A stretch of 64,000 bases of DNA, taken from NCBI RefSeq assembly GCF_004364315.1, contig NZ_SOBR01000003.1:124001-188000 (forward strand), read 5' to 3'. Position 1 is the first letter of the stretch; each line of letters opens with the position of its first letter. The DNA is from Chromohalobacter marismortui. GTDB lineage: Bacteria; Pseudomonadota; Gammaproteobacteria; Pseudomonadales; Halomonadaceae. The notes below the pieces were generated by a model. That model was given only the letters and a program-made list of their open reading frames with translations, was not told the DNA's origin and made no database searches. The translations under genes were made by a program, and so were the position numbers. Of this stretch, positions 63,166-64,000 are shown piece by piece.

Positions 63166-64000
63166 TGCTCCACAGCGCGCGACCCGCCAACACCGCCGGC
63201 GCCTCTCGCCGATCTGGATCGTCCCATTGGTCGCGGTCCTCATCGGTATGTGGATGCTTTACGACAACCTTGCGGGGCTGGGCCCAACGATCACCTTGGA
63301 AATGAAAAACGCCGAAGGTATCGAAGCGGGCAAGACCTTGATCAAGACACGCAATGTCGAGGTCGGACGCGTCGAAGAGGTCGCGCTTTCCGATGACATG
63401 TCGCATACCGTGATCACCGCCCGCATGAAACCCGGCACCGAACGCATGCTCAATGACGAAACACGTTTCTGGGTCGTCAAGCCACGTATCGACCGTGAAG
63501 GCATCAGCGGCCTGGGGACCGTGCTCTCGGGGGCCTATATACAGCTACTCCCCGGCAATGCCGACGCATCTCAGCGCAACTTCGATGTACTCGACCAGCC
63601 TCCCGTGGCGCCTCCCGATGCCCCCGGCATTCGCATCAATCTGGTCAGCCAAGTGGGCAGTTCCCTGCGCACCGGCGACCCCATCACCTACCAGGGCTTC
63701 ACGGTCGGACGCGTGGAAAACACCGCATTCGATCCCCAAGAAAAGGAAATGCGCCATCGCCTCTACATTCAGTCGCCCTATGATGTACTGGTCACCGATA
63801 CCACGCGTTTCTGGGTGTCGTCGGGCATCGATCTAAACCTGAATTCACAGGGTTTCCAGGTCAACGTGGAGTCGATCGAGTCGCTCATCGGTGGCGGCGT
63901 GACATTTGGGGTCCCCGAAGACGTCAAGATGGGGCAGCCCGCCGAACCCGGTGCCACCTATCAATTGTTCAGCGACCGGGAAAGTGCCCGCGAAGGAACC
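63158..64000 (+). CDS. pqiB: MCE-domain protein PqiB (5' part; 3' end outside window)
   Basis: 281 codons are visible before the window ends, without a stop. A basic N-terminus (RQHRRRLSP) leads into one membrane helix (IWIVPLVAVLIGMWML). The first MCE repeat follows (TITLEMKNAEGIEAGKTLIKTRNVEVGRVEEV, then RIDREGISGLGTVLSGAYIQLLPG), and then the second (GSSLRTGDPITYQGFTVGRVE). The periplasmic MCE rings form the lipid conduit. AAGGA lies eight bases before the ATG, which overlaps the end of pqiA. Confidence 0.94.
   Translation, partial: MPDAPQRATRQHRRRLSPIWIVPLVAVLIGMWMLYDNLAGLGPTITLEMKNAEGIEAGKTLIKTRNVEVGRVEEVALSDDMSHTVITARMKPGTERMLNDETRFWVVKPRIDREGISGLGTVLSGAYIQLLPGNADASQRNFDVLDQPPVAPPDAPGIRINLVSQVGSSLRTGDPITYQGFTVGRVENTAFDPQEKEMRHRLYIQSPYDVLVTDTTRFWVSSGIDLNLNSQGFQVNVESIESLIGGGVTFGVPEDVKMGQPAEPGATYQLFSDRESAREGT

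Overview
The window is GC-rich gammaproteobacterial chromosome. Flagellar gene order, a cyanide-insensitive-type bd oxidase, a GlaH/LhgO pair and the general protein character point to Halomonadaceae (Chromohalobacter/Halomonas-like). That placement is an inference from recognised families, not from a marker gene. No rRNA, tRNA, CRISPR array or complete insertion sequence was seen.

Region 1 (1-22.9 kb) is a flagellar supercluster. On the + strand lie the end of fliF, then fliG-H-I-J-K and fliL-M-N-O-P-Q-R: switch, export ATPase complex, hook-length control and export gate. Convergent to it on the - strand are flgB-C-D-E-F-G-H-I-J and flgK-L: rod, hook, rings and junction proteins. flgA, flgM and flgN follow on the + strand. 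Many stops and starts overlap (TGATG, TAATG, ATGA).

Region 2 (23.3-30.4 kb) holds an adenine-deaminase-like gene, a DUF2835 protein, flagellin fliC with a clear sigma28 promoter, and a large TPR/GT41 (SPINDLY/OGT-like) protein with two extra methyltransferase-like folds, probably a flagellin glycosyltransferase. Base composition is patchy here. The region ends in an adenylyl-sulfate kinase frame that has lost its start codon, abutting a PemI antitoxin whose PemK toxin survives only as its first codons. A complete PrlF-YhaV toxin-antitoxin pair diverges from PemI.

Region 3 (32-41.2 kb) is a signalling and motility island. It holds a GAF-PAS-LOV-GGDEF-EAL protein with every expected LOV flavin-pocket residue at canonical spacing, a PilZ protein fused to a degenerate HD-GYP domain, a chemoreceptor, two uncharacterised small proteins, a PD-(D/E)XK-like protein and FlaG. 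Six sigma28-type promoters (consensus TAAAGTTT-N11-GCCGATAA) can be read in the window: before flgM, flgKL, fliC, the chemoreceptor, an unknown 117-aa protein, and the nuclease-like/flaG pair. The last two place uncharacterised genes in the late flagellar regulon.

Region 4 (41.3-64 kb) is metabolic: a SulP transporter, a HAD phosphatase, glutarate catabolism (glaH/csiD and lhgO with divergent GntR regulator), glycerol use (glpD, glpF, glpK), cydCD and cioAB-type bd oxidase genes, a cstA gene broken by a one-base frameshift, a small protein ending in Cys-Cys, an ArsA-like ATPase, a CaCA-family cation exchanger, and pqiA with the start of pqiB running off the end.
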